DNA of 64,000 nucleotides, taken from the NCBI GenBank assembly GCA_002803225.1, contig NXFV01000755.1, forward strand, positions 25,239 through 89,238, given 5' to 3'. Each line of letters starts with the position of its first letter. The first letter of the stretch is position 1. Below are positions 21,696-32,936 of the stretch, in pieces. The DNA comes from Gamarada debralockiae. Taxonomy: Eukaryota > Ascomycota > Leotiomycetes > Helotiales > Hyphodiscaceae. The notes below the pieces were generated by a model, which saw only the letters and a program-made list of their open reading frames with translations, searched no databases and was not told where the DNA came from. The translations under genes and the position numbers were made by a program.

Positions 21696-23837
21696 TCACC
21701 ATCCAAATTCCCCCAAATGCATCGCAAGTTCGACAATCTCTCCTTTGAATACCCTGCTCTGTGCCACTGCAACCGCATTGCCCAGATCCGCTCTGAATGT
21801 ATCCGGCCCACATCCAATCACCATCGTGCGCTCGCCCTGTTGCACGAAATCCTGCAACACGGTTGGCATAACAGGTCTACCAGTGTGTACAGTGGCACCG
21901 AGGGCCGTAACATGAGGCAACGGCGAAGACGGAGCCGGTTTCTCATCAACAGGTGCAACACCAACATTTGGCTCACCTTATTTCGCCGCTTCAGCAGCAG
22001 AAGCCTTAGAATGTTGAATGGACGTTTCATTGTCCGTTACCGGCTCGCCTTCGGTAACATGCACCCTTATCTCCAATGCCACTTTACTTGCTGTTTTCTT
22101 GGCTTGCGCGAGGCTGTCAAACTCATCGGCCAGCCACTGCACGGCATCAGGTCTCTTCATCGCCCACACCAGCACAACACGCTTGATCCTACTGTCAGAC
22201 TCTTCTTCGGGAGCACGTGCGATGGCGTCCTGAAGCCACGGGAAGCAAGCTGTGATACCGGTGCCACCAGCAAGCAGAATCAGCGTGTCGTAGCGGTTGT
22301 GAAGTGGGTGACAAAAGCCACCATAAGGGCCATCGAGCCAGACTGATGTAGTGACTGCTTTGCGGTCCGTTGAGGCCTGGACGTGCGATGTGAGTTTGCT
22401 AGTGAAGCCAGCGTGGGCGCGAGGGAGGAAGACGAGATGACAGGGCGAACCACAGACAGACTCTGCAGTGGCGATGGTGAAGGGGTGGTTTTCCAGCGGA
22501 GCGATATCAGTGAAGCGTAGGAAGACGTGTTGGGACGGCTTCCAGTGGAATTTACCTGAGGGCCAGACATCAACGCATGTCACGTCACCAGGCACGACGC
22601 TCACGGTTGCTGTGTCGCTGCTAAACCAGGAGTTGTGGATGCTAAGCAGTTGAGTCTTCCAAAAGATCCGGACCAACCAGGACGTCCCCCAAACCGCGAG
22701 CGTGGCCCAGAGGTAGGCCCAGGAGTCCATAGTGTTAGCCGAATGCCAGAATAGGAGGCCGAAATAAGTGATAACGAGCAGGATATGTGCAGCGTAGAAG
22801 GATTCGTAGAATCGCTCTCGGATGTATGGCAAAGAGAGTATGCAGATTCCAAAAAGGATTGCCAGCGGTGGTACACCAGTGTACTAAAGGATGTCAGTGA
22901 GTGAAATCTGAGCAACAGAGATGTTTTGAATACCTCGTTGGCGCCAGAAGTGCCATACATATAGAATTGTGTCTTTACCATAGCTTCCCCGCCAACTATA
23001 GGATTTCGGGCACTGCCAACAAGATATGGTAGAGTATGGAATAAACTTAACGCAAAGCTTATCCATGCAACCCATCGATGCAAAATATTCAGTCGTTCAT
23101 GACTGATACCCGTGAAGAAAGTCACAACATTTGCTTTGCCAGCAAGTGCCACAAGGATCGGAACGCAAGCGAAGGCCATCAAACCACATCTTATAGCGAT
23201 TGGGGGAGACCCGTATCCGATCTGTTCGCGGTAATACGGCTTCACAGCGAATACGAGCACAGTGAAGAATACGATGGTGATTAGGAGGAAAAGGATGGTT
23301 CCAAGATTCGCAGGGAAGTCTAACAGCTTTACAGGCCAGCTGGCTCGAATTCGCCTGTAAAATACAGATCGTCCAAGAGCTTGCAACTTCCTAAGAATGG
23401 ATAGGCTTTGCGGTGCCGTTGTCGAGCCCTTTGTCAAATTATCCTTGACAATAGTGAAGACGTAGGCCAGAAACAACAGTCCAATGACTGTAAGACCATC
23501 AGTACAAAATCATCTAGAGTATCGGCTTCAAGAGCATCTCTTGCAGGAGCCACCAGCAAATGCAGAAATAATGAAAGGAGTCGAAAAGCGTTAAAGTGCT
23601 CTTTCATCACTTATGATGCACCCGTTGTAAGAATGATTTTATACTGGGGATCTTACTTATTACATAATAGTAAGTCGCCCAATGGCCGTAGTTGAACTGA
23701 TAGGCTCAAGATACAACGGCCTGAATAGCATTTTGAGCGGCGTAGTAAGCGGTACATTCATCGCCAGCATTGATGCAGTTAGGATCCGAAAGAGAAAGAT
23801 TTGCGACTGCCGGGTCATAAGACACAGACATATCCAT
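21696..23837 (-). pseudogene. Second ferric/cupric reductase with in-frame stop
   Basis: Coding parts 23837-23657, 23487-22934, 22883-22041 and 21971-21696 follow the FRE plan: NYGHWATYYYVI near the N-terminus, haem-helix HERLNILHRWVAWISF and ESFYAAHILLVITYFG, FAD motif HPFTIA, NADPH motifs DGPYGG and LLAGGTGI, and a C-terminal end of VIGCGP through HLGEFGW. It belongs to a different subgroup from the reductase at 13567-15700. At 23708-23706 a TGA interrupts the frame between AIQAVVS and AYQFNYGHW; the only GT-AG pair around it is 18 nt apart, too short to splice. A TAA at 21980-21978 lies in a low-complexity linker and can be removed by a possible 69-nt intron (22040-21972). With a real TGA the protein would end after about 43 residues. 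Confidence 0.75.
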
Positions 23838-25660
23838 CTTGAAAGGATTTCTCTCCTCTAGAGAATTTGAACAGAATTGAACAAAGAAGTGTCAAATCAA
23901 TCACAGGAATTGAGTTGAGTCGGTGGCCAAGTTAAGCACAGTAAATATTTCCCAAATCCAAACAGCCGGGACTGGTATGCGTTTCCCTTGACGATACAGT
24001 AATATTTGAAATCCAGCCTAGCCAAGACTGAGAAGAATTGCGCGAAAGCGCGCAAATTCTCTCAAATCAATATGTGAGAAGAATTTTTATGCAGCCCAAC
24101 TTCAAACCATGCATCTTGATCAAGTGCTAGCACACTGCGGCCGTCTTAATAATTATTATAATAATAATAATGCCTATTAATCGTTCGGCTCCTGTACCAG
24201 CTCTATTCTGACGAATTAGGAAGAGCACGGTAGGATTGTTAAGGCTCAAAGATACTACACTTCTCGTCCATCACGGGATATTCGACGGGGACCGGTACCA
24301 TTTTAGAGATCTGTAGATCGTTCGTACTTAACCCAAAGACATGGACTGGGAACATGATTAGACAACTTCTACGATAACATTCCAGACCTTGCATTGGGAA
24401 TACTCGTTGGTAGCTTGAAGTATGACTGGATCCGGAAGCCATCCATGCGTCGAATCGCAAGGATAGAAGACACACTGCATCCACCTGTTCTTGACTGTCG
24501 GCTCCCCTATCATCGGTCTGAACTTTGCGCTGCTGGAAGAGAAGTTCGATAACGCTATTGACGTTCTGATCTTCTCATGCAGGCTTCAACGTGGATTGGT
24601 TCACGGTGCCCGCCACATGCATTAGCACGTTGGTCGTTCTTGCGCCACAACACAAATATTCGTTCGGCTAGGACCCACTCACCCAGGGAGGGCAATGCGT
24701 CACTTTATATTATAACTTCACAATAGAATTTTAAATCGACTAGTAAAAAGCCGTAATTACATGCCTATGCAAGATTAGGCTTATCTTTAAATTTTAATTC
24801 AAGTTAAAATTTTTATTGAGTTATAAGCAATTAAAAAATTTTTATATGAAGTGACGCATTGCTAGCGAGTGACGCATTGCCCTCCCTCACCCAATAGCGG
24901 ATGCGATTGGGTGACGGGGTGCTAGCCGAACGATTAGGACTTTCCCGCGGTGAGCAAAGTAACCTTAGGGGAAAAAATTAAAGAAAATAAATAAATAAAG
25001 TCGCAGCAGCGGAACCCTCTCTAGACCAACGAAAATATGGAGGGGCCATTGAAACGACCTGTGCGTTCGAGAGAAGAAACAACTTCCACCCTCGCAACTC
25101 CGCTAGAACCACCTTTAGGATAAGTCTATAGGGGAATATGTTTTACGCCCTATTCGAAGCGTCTGCAAGCTGCAGCCGGGACGGCATGCAGTTGCCAGGA
25201 CTCGCCCAGTCAAGGTGAACATCGGGCAAACATAGTGGGCAAGCGCCAATAAGCCTCTATGTGTCAACCCTGAGCTTCTTTGAGTGCATTAACGTCTATG
25301 ACTGTCCAATCATTCGTTCTGCATGCACTCAAAGAATTAAGGCAAGATACAGTTGAGCCAGTGCTCGTATAGTGGCGCAATGTCACCCAGTGCCAAGCAC
25401 GGAGAGTCCAATTTTATGTGATTTGGGCTGCAGAATATTTGCTCAAACTAACTCGAAGTCTGATAGTCAGCGCGGGTCACCCTATTTCCTTGTCACGTAA
25501 ACTTGGTCCTACCTCGTCCCTACTTCGGCCCATGCTAAGAATGTCTTTGATCTAGGATATATATAAAAGCTATATCCTAGATAAGTTGATAAACTGGATT
25601 ATTCCCCCCGAGGCGACAAAAACTTGAACTGTCCAGGAAGTCTCAGTATTCGAGATAGAT
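23838..25660. promoter_or_regulatory. Divergent region between second reductase and second Ctr
   Basis: Both flanking genes start outward from this 1.8 kb stretch. It contains two exact matches to the yeast Mac1 consensus: TGAGCAAA at 24951-24958 (minus orientation) and TTTGCTCA at 25438-25445, the latter 216 bases before the Ctr start. It also contains a 276-bp inverted-repeat element (24659-24934). A minus-strand open frame at 24239-24484 has no recognisable domain. Confidence 0.45.
24659..24934. mobile_element. MITE-like element with terminal inverted repeats
   Basis: The left end TTCGTTCGGCTAG and the reverse complement of the right end ATCGTTCGGCTAG match at 12 of 13 bases, with further imperfect pairing (ACCC, CACCC). 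The element is flanked by TA on both sides (24657-24658, 24935-24936), as for Tc1/mariner-type elements. Subterminal GTGACGCATTGC occurs twice on the right (about 24851 and 24869) and once inverted on the left (about 24691). The AT-rich core has no open frame, so it is non-autonomous. A further copy of the terminus, ATCGTTCGGCT preceded by TA, lies at about 24180. Confidence 0.7.
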
Positions 25661-26453
25661 ATGTCCTCTTCTACGATGGCGATGGCGACGGGTGCTTCTA
25701 CTACTACAGCGGCTGTGGCTGCGGCGACAACAACATCCATGAGCATGAGTATGGGTAGCGGTAGTTCTTGCAAGATTTTGGTACGCCCAATATCTTGATC
25801 TTCAAACTTAACGAGATTACCTCGACACGGAACAATCACGGCTAACTTTTGATCTATGGATGTTATGGAACTGGTATACAGTCGACTCATGTTTCATCTC
25901 GCGGACATGGCATGTCACTTCCCACGACATGTTTGCCGGTACTTGTATCGGTGTCATCTGCCTTGTGGTTACCCTAGAATTTCTCCGTCGTCTGGCCAAA
26001 GAGTACGATCGAAACTTGGTGCGAAACTACCAGGCTGCCCACCAGCATTTGGCTTCAGATGGGGAAAGCTCTCCAAATAGGAAAAGTATGGGTGTGGGGA
26101 CAACGAGTGTTGGAGCTTCAGCACCTTTCAAACCTAATTTGCTGCAGCAAGCCACTAGAGCTTTGTTGCACATGCTTCAATTCGCCGTGGCTTACTTTAT
26201 CATGCTGTAAGCGCCAGGGACAGAGAACTTGTATTGCAATTCTGACTCAGATCAGTCTCGCCATGTACTACAATGGTTACATCATTATTTCCATCTTCAT
26301 CGGAGCTTATATTGGCTCTCTTGTGTTTTCCTGGGAGGCATTGGGTTGGAGGTAAGGGCTTCCATCGAGGCCAATTGTCATAGCTGGCTAACGCACACCA
26401 GATCTAATGATCAGACCAGTGTGGCTAATGAGGCCACGGTCTGCTGTGGTTGA
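25661..26453 (+). CDS. Second Ctr copper transporter (CtrA2-like) with defective splice acceptor
   Basis: Exons 25661-25780, 25860-26206, 26256-26351 and 26402-26453 would give 204 residues. The N-terminus is rich in Met/Ser/Thr (SMSMSMGSGSSCKIL), then MLWNWYTVDSCFISRTWHVT, TM1 GTCIGVICLVVTLEFLRR, the pore helix AYFIMLLAMYYNGY with MxxxM (MLLAM), GxxxG in GAYIG, and a C-terminal CCG, as in Ctr3-type proteins. It is a different subgroup from the Ctr at 12463. Intron 1 (25781-25859) has a good donor and branch-like GCTAAC, but ends CTATGG where CTATAG is expected; exon 2 starts exactly there in the right frame. Reading through hits a stop. Unless GG is used or the base is an error, only a product from the ATG at 25860 lacking the Met-rich part could be made. 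Confidence 0.75.
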
Positions 26454-27245
26454 AAATTACGTCCACTTGTCTAATTTTTTTGTCTGATATCCGAGATTTT
26501 CTTGGTCGACTATTAACATTGCACGAAATGGAATCCTCAACCCTGTATAAAACTAGTAGCTAGATTGTATGTAGTTGCAATGGGTAGTTCGAATCACTCT
26601 CTCCCTTTAAGGCCATTGGTGTAACGGATCACGAGGTTAAAAGGCCGGGTGATCTGACACGACGGTGCTACGCATATTCACTACCAGCAGTGAATATTGT
26701 GGTCTTTTGGCCCAGTTAGTGAATGTGAGAGCCTAACCTGTTCATTACAATTGGTGAGATACAACAGTTACCGCATGCGGATGACCAAGCATTGCATCGG
26801 CTAGTGCTTCACAAAGCTATGTATAAAGTCAAACGTATATATAAATAATACCAAAGTATTGATCTTAGCAATAATTAGCAAGCCTTTTCTAGAGACAAGT
26901 CGCTTAGTCCGATACCTTGCTCAGTTTGTGTGCGGGACTCAAGCTTTGTAGTCTTGCATGTTTCCTAGAGCATCTTTCATCCCGAACGCTCTCCGTCAAC
27001 GCGTGGAGACTCTGGATCTTGTTGCGCCACACAGTAAACTCCTTATTCCAATCGGTCTGATTCCTTTTCCAATCCTTCTACACACGGTCTTCTTCTCAGG
27101 AGGATGGCTGCGAGTCTCGCCATCCCCGTTATCACCTTCAGTCCTTTCTTCCAACTATTATCGCTATTTTTTGAAGGGATGGGGTGCCTCTTGCAAGTGC
27201 TGCTCGCCGACTGAGTTCCATGTTCGGTCTAATATTGGAGTTGCC
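26454..27245. other. Intergenic region without a recognised gene
   Basis: No coding feature is supported. The open frame at 26958-27248 has no domain. The stretch leads into the pseudogene block. Confidence 0.45.
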
Positions 27246-28123
<878 letters not shown>

Positions 28124-28286
28124 GACTTCAATCGCTGAACCTGCTAGGGTGTGTTGAACACAATAGCAACTTTTGGCTTCCAATTTGAACGCCTTCCCAT
28201 AGGCCGATCTGTCGGCCTGGCGTCGTTTCTCCTGCACGGTACGTCCATTTTCATACTATGTCAACCTCACTAAAACCCCCTAGGAC

Positions 28287-28712
28287 ATGGACATCATTCA
28301 ATTGTATGCCGTGGCGATTGCATCCATTGCTGTCCTTTCAATTATTTTCTATGCGTTAGGAATTTTGATCGGCTTTCTGCGAATTATACGACCCACCATT
28401 TTCTTAAGTATGTCTTTTATTCGCGGGTGCACAAGCATATGAGAGGCACTACTCGATATCATGCGCTCCTGGTCATTGCTCTCCTTGTGGGCAATGTCTT
28501 TTGCCTCACTCTTGGCAGGCATGATCGTATAAAGACCTTGCAGCGAACAGAACTGTTATCGACAAGTGAATCTCGTTTCTCTCGCTCTCGGAAATCATAT
28601 GAACTCCGTTGTCGGTTGCTGCGGACTTGGATACGAGGCTTAAAGTACCATTCATTATTGGATAGGCGCTGTGATCGAAGGAGTGATTCATGTGATTCTT
28701 ACCGTGGTACGT
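28287..28712 (+). pseudogene. Fragment of a third ferric-reductase-like gene
   Basis: The start MDIIQLYAVAIASIAVLSII leads into a membrane helix and IRPTIFL. A one-base shift near 28405 then gives YSRVHKHMRGTTRY and HALLVIALLVGNVFCLTLG. After another shift comes VNLVSLALGNHMNSVVGCCG, a TAA in place of the usual tyrosine codon, then STIHYWIGAVIEGVIHVIL. This is the first part of the ferric-reductase membrane domain, including one haem-helix histidine pattern. No later exons (FAD or NADPH parts) follow. Two frameshifts, one stop and truncation make it a dead fragment. It lies 1.8 kb from the second Ctr gene. Confidence 0.65.
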
Positions 28713-29334
28713 AATCAAGGGCTGGGACGACCCGAAGTGCCAAGTGAACAAATTCAGCCTTAAAAATTGAATGATTAAATTAACTTGCTTGACACTTACC
28801 TTTTGGGAAGCGTTCGTCGGAAATCGTAGGGCCGACATGTTCGTGCTACAGTCGCTAGCGAAATCGGCTTCCCCCTAACACTCAGAGAATTCAAACTTAG
28901 CCACACTACCCATGTCAGCTCTCCTCACGCTAGACCTTTCACGGCTAGTTGGTTTTATCGCCACTTGAAACTGAAATCTGCCTAAGGATCAAAGCTTGCT
29001 GACACGACTGTAGGGTATATCCTCACTTCTCGTTCCAGAAGGGTTCTCCGCACAGACATTCCCACATTTTTGGCGCTGACGCCGTGCGAATGTGCAGAGG
29101 GAATGGTAAATTTCTATATACCTGGTGTTGCGTAGCAAACCTAGCCTCGTTCTGCCTTCAGCCCTGCATGCAATGGCTAGGCCACAATCTTTCATGTTTC
29201 TATTGGCTCCAGGCCAGCCACATCCTTTCGCAGCCCCGTGTCAACCACTCAGAAAGGCTAGCGTCGACTTCGTGACACAGTTATTATGTCTGTCGCTGGC
29301 GAATAAATCCTAGTCGATAGAGCTCGCGGAGGCC
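28713..29334. other. Intergenic region between pseudogenes
   Basis: No coding feature is supported on either strand. Confidence 0.4.
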
Positions 29335-31117
29335 ATGGCCGACAATTCATTCTGAAAAAGGATGCGGAAACCGTTCAGATCGCGCGGAAGGGATTCGGCG
29401 AAGTCGAAGACGGAGGATCACTCCTTAATAAGTGGCGCCGTCTAATCATCGACCTCGTCACAAGGTATTATACGGCGGTGAACTCTCTTTTTCGTCGCTA
29501 ACAAGCTCTAGAAACGCCGTCACCCTTTCTGAGCAAGCCTCTTCACCGACCAAAACCACAACTCCTGCTCATTCCGACACGGCATCGTGCTCCACTCCAA
29601 GTATTAGCGCTAAGGCTACAGGAGAGATATCCCAGAGAGCGACAGGCGACCAAGCAGCAGACATCACGAAGGACTTGGCTACAGATGGTTCCTCTAGGAT
29701 AGAGCTTATAATGTTGCGAAGAGGAAGATCTTTTGTCTAGGATTCTTAACAGAGGTAAGCCTCGCCCTGCCCTAGCCGCTTTCCTAACCCTGACTAAAGA
29801 CAACATAGGCCAGACGAAGACACTACTAGTCTTAAACGAGACAAAAGACGTCAGCGAGGTCACGATCAAATCCCTCAGCACGATCCGATCGCTCGCCAAG
29901 AGAAACTAAAGGAAATAACGAACCTTAGTCTAAAGTATATAAAAGACAAGAAGGTCAGCATGACACTATTAGAACATGAGATTATCCTGCAAGGTATCAT
30001 GACAAAAGTCGCTGGGGCTGTAGAATAGACCGAAGATTATATTGAAGATGCTGTCAAGGAACTACCGTACGCGTTCATTGTTGTGACAGGCGTCGCCCTT
30101 GTCCTTCCTCTCCTGAAAACCCTGACCACTGTCGAAGCTGCCAACCAGGAAGGGTTCACATACGTCACCTTCCAGATGTGCTACTACGCCGCGATAGAGT
30201 CGCTGCTGTTACCTGAGGACATGAAGCCCGATCTAAAGGCTGATTTTACGAAGCGTCTTGTGGATCTGTACAAACTCATTATTGTCTTTCAGGTGCGGAG
30301 CGTCCTAGGGTTCTATCGGAGTCGAACCAAGAACTTCTTCAAAGGCACCATCAACTACGACTGCTAAGATGAGAAGCTGCAGGACATCAAGGAAGGCGAT
30401 GCAGCTCTTGTTATGAAGTTTGAGACGGTCATGTCTGGCATTAGTCTTGACCTCATTACAAGAAATCTTCTGGGAGCTGAAGAACCTGGCCCGGGATGAG
30501 AGGCGTCGCGCAAAGTCCTTGGCAGTTTTCTTATTAAGACACGAGAGCTCTTCGAGGTCTTTCGAGACCATATGGGCGTTGCACAAAAGATAGACCAACG
30601 TATGTCTGATACCGAGAACCGGACCTGTCTCCAGGATCTGCAGACCGATCCCCGCCACGACAAGAAGCGCATCGAGGAAACGAAAGGCGGCTTGCTAGCA
30701 GACTCGTACATCTGGGTCCTCTATAACGAGGATTTCCGACGATGGCGTGACGATAGACAAAACCCTTTGCTCTGGATCAAGGGCGATCCCGGCAAGGGCA
30801 AGACGATGCTGCTCTGCGGCATCATTGACGAGTTGCAGAAGTCGACGGCTAATAACGGGATCCTCTCGTTCCTCTTTGCCAGGCTACCGAAAAGCGCATC
30901 AACAGTGCCACGGCTGTCCTGCGCGGCCTGATCTACCTGCTTGTCGACCAGCAGCCATCGCTCATCTCGGATGTAGCTGTAGTGCCTGCTGTGCATCGCC
31001 TCACCTGTCTGCCCGCCAAGCGAAATCGCGAGGCCCATCATGCTCCCGAGCGTGTCTGGGTGATTTGAGGGAAGCTGAAACCCAAACAGAATGGCTTGGC
31101 CAATGAGGAGTACAGGA
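29335..31117 (+). pseudogene. NACHT/STAND NTPase pseudogene (NWD-type N-terminus)
   Basis: From 30060 onward the frame reads an alpha-helical N-terminal domain of NWD/NLR-type proteins (FTYVTFQMCYYAAIESLLLP, then VDLYKLIIVFQVRSVLGFY), and later a NACHT start with YNEDFRRWRDDRQNPLLWIK and the Walker A loop GDPGKGKTMLL at about 30781-30813. Stops at 29354, 30028, 30366 and 30498 interrupt it, and a frameshift near 30880 moves the sequence into the frame of ATEKRINSATAVLRGLIYLL. The gene is then cut by a transposon at 31118. Fungal NLRs serve non-self recognition and cell death; this copy cannot make a full receptor. Confidence 0.75.
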
Positions 31118-32936
31118 TAAGTCCCCACCCCTGAACTTGGGCCACCCCCTAAGTTGGGCCACCTCGCCTACCTACCACCCTACTTTAGACCACCATAACT
31201 TTTTTATTCTTCGATTTCTATACAAGATAATGTAGAGTTACTATCTTAAGATATATCGGAGTCTTCTGCTTTAATTTGGCGATTCCCAGCTTCAATCTGA
31301 GCTTTCTTAATAGCCTTGATCCTTACAAATTTAGAATTTGGACTTGTCTCTACCTTGCGCCGTTTCCTAGGCTCTAATTGCTCTACACTGGCTTCTAGTT
31401 GTTTGATTCGAAGCTCATGCTGGTCAATAACAAAATCCTTATCATCTATGCCTTTAGCGATCTTCCTGAAGAGTACCCTACGGGTTGAGAGATCGGCGTC
31501 TCCTAGCTCGGCAATCCTAAAAGCCTGTCCCCGCACATCCTCTGCTTTTTTAGGGGTCTCCCACTTAATAGATGATCTATCCTGGTACCATTCCGGTACT
31601 AGTACCTTCCCAGAAGATTTTAAGGTTAGTTCAAGTGGTTTATTGCTATTTTCAAGCAATAATCGGCTCATAAGGGGCTTTGTTATGTAGACCGGCCACA
31701 ACCCCGAGGCCTGCCACCCTACTTTGATATTCCAAGCTATCAAACTATATGTTCGAGCTTTCCGATAGCAGACCAAGAAATTCCGCTTTCTAACTGGTGT
31801 AGAATCGGTTACTAGACTCAAAAAACCGAGCTATTTGCGGTATGCTATCTTTAATGAGGAAAAGACTAATAAATCCAAGGGTTAGAGCACATGCGAGGAG
31901 TGCGAGGGTAGAAATAAGAGATGGATATTGTTTGAAAAGAATTCCTATATAAACTCTAACGTCTCATGGCTCCCATGGCCATCCAGAATAAAAGTCGGGG
32001 CTCTGATAGGTCACGTGGAGCTGTCCTAGGAATAAACACCTTCTTTAACCATTCTAAGGCAGTATCGTCAGATGTCCAGCCATTTTCGGTTGCAGTAAAC
32101 TCCTAATGTTTGAATTTATCAAGGGAAGTAAGAAAGCACTATTGCTGTACCGATTTGCCCTTAAATATCACTAGGTGAGGTGAGGCTACCCCTGTAGCAA
32201 AGACGCACTCGATAAAGGACGTCCAGGCCTTAGAGCTAGGTTATTTCTTTTGAATAAAATGTCGATTAACATTTCTAACTACTAGTCCATTGACCCCCTA
32301 GCTTTCCATAATCCTGGCTTTATCCATATTCTAACCATTCTCGGGTTTGATGGCCTTAATCCTAGGGATAGCTAGTTTATTAAACCATGCCCTAATTATA
32401 TCGGTTATAGTACTATTAACACGAACAGAATTGATCCTGGATTGATTTTTGGTCCTAAGAACAAGATTCCGTTTGAGAAGCCCTGTATCTATCGTTTTCC
32501 TAGAGGAATTGCGTCTTCTCTAGCGGCCAGGATGCGCCCGGCAAAAGCTCTGATCTGTGAGTACGTAGGGTTTTGGCCTAAGGCATCCTAGGTTAAAACC
32601 TAATCTGTGAGACGCTGTTCCTGAACCGGGGAAAGCCTTTGATAATTTTCTTTAGCTTCTTTTATCGAAACGTAGCCATATATGCGGTTCTGGATAGTAG
32701 ACCTTAGCACGCCATAATCCTTATGCGCCTCGCGCACGGACATGCCTTTTGCGACCGCATTAAGTGCTCGTTAGAGGTCTTCTTCACTTTATTTAGGCTT
32801 CATAGGTGGTTCAAGCTGCTTGTAAAATTTTGGAGGTAATTTATTAAGAGGTTATAGAGAAATAAAGGTTCGAAGTAGGTAGTGGGAAGTAGCGGTGTGC
32901 TAAGCGAGGTAGCCCAACTTAGGGGGTGGGGACTTA
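31118..32936 (-). mobile_element. Pogo/Fot1-like DNA transposon, degenerate
   Basis: The element spans 31120-32934 (1815 bp) between TA dinucleotides at 31118-31119 and 32935-32936. Its ends are inverted repeats starting AGTCCCCACCCC, and the internal GGGCCACC/GGGCTACC pairing extends them to about 45 bases. The transposase runs on the minus strand. Its N-terminal helix-turn-helix is readable near 32800-32600 (VAKGMSVREAHKDYGVLRST, then KEAKENYQRLSPVQEQRLTD) with TAA and TAG stops at places where Gln or Trp codons are expected. The C-terminal quarter is still open at 31821-31246. Such changes (CAA or CAG to TAA or TAG, TGG to TAG) are what repeat-induced point mutation gives. The element is not autonomous. 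Confidence 0.85.
31246..31821 (-). pseudogene. C-terminal part of pogo-like (DDE_1) transposase
   Basis: This 191-residue open frame is the surviving tail of the element's transposase. It has the RKARTYSLIAWNIKVGWQAS segment that follows the DDE_1 catalytic domain in Fot1/pogo elements, then GLWPVYITKPLMSRLLLENS, and a basic, coiled-coil tail (residues about 140-191). The catalytic DDD core upstream is interrupted by stops, so no active enzyme can be made. Confidence 0.75.

Noticed and set aside
21663..22346. Plus-strand 227-residue open frame
   Set aside because: It is antisense to the C-terminal part of the second reductase, whose frame contains FAD and NADPH motifs.
23709..23726. An 18-nt intron that would remove the TGA of the second reductase
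   Set aside because: It is far below the minimum spliceable length, and the sequence inside it reads as family-typical protein on both sides of the stop.
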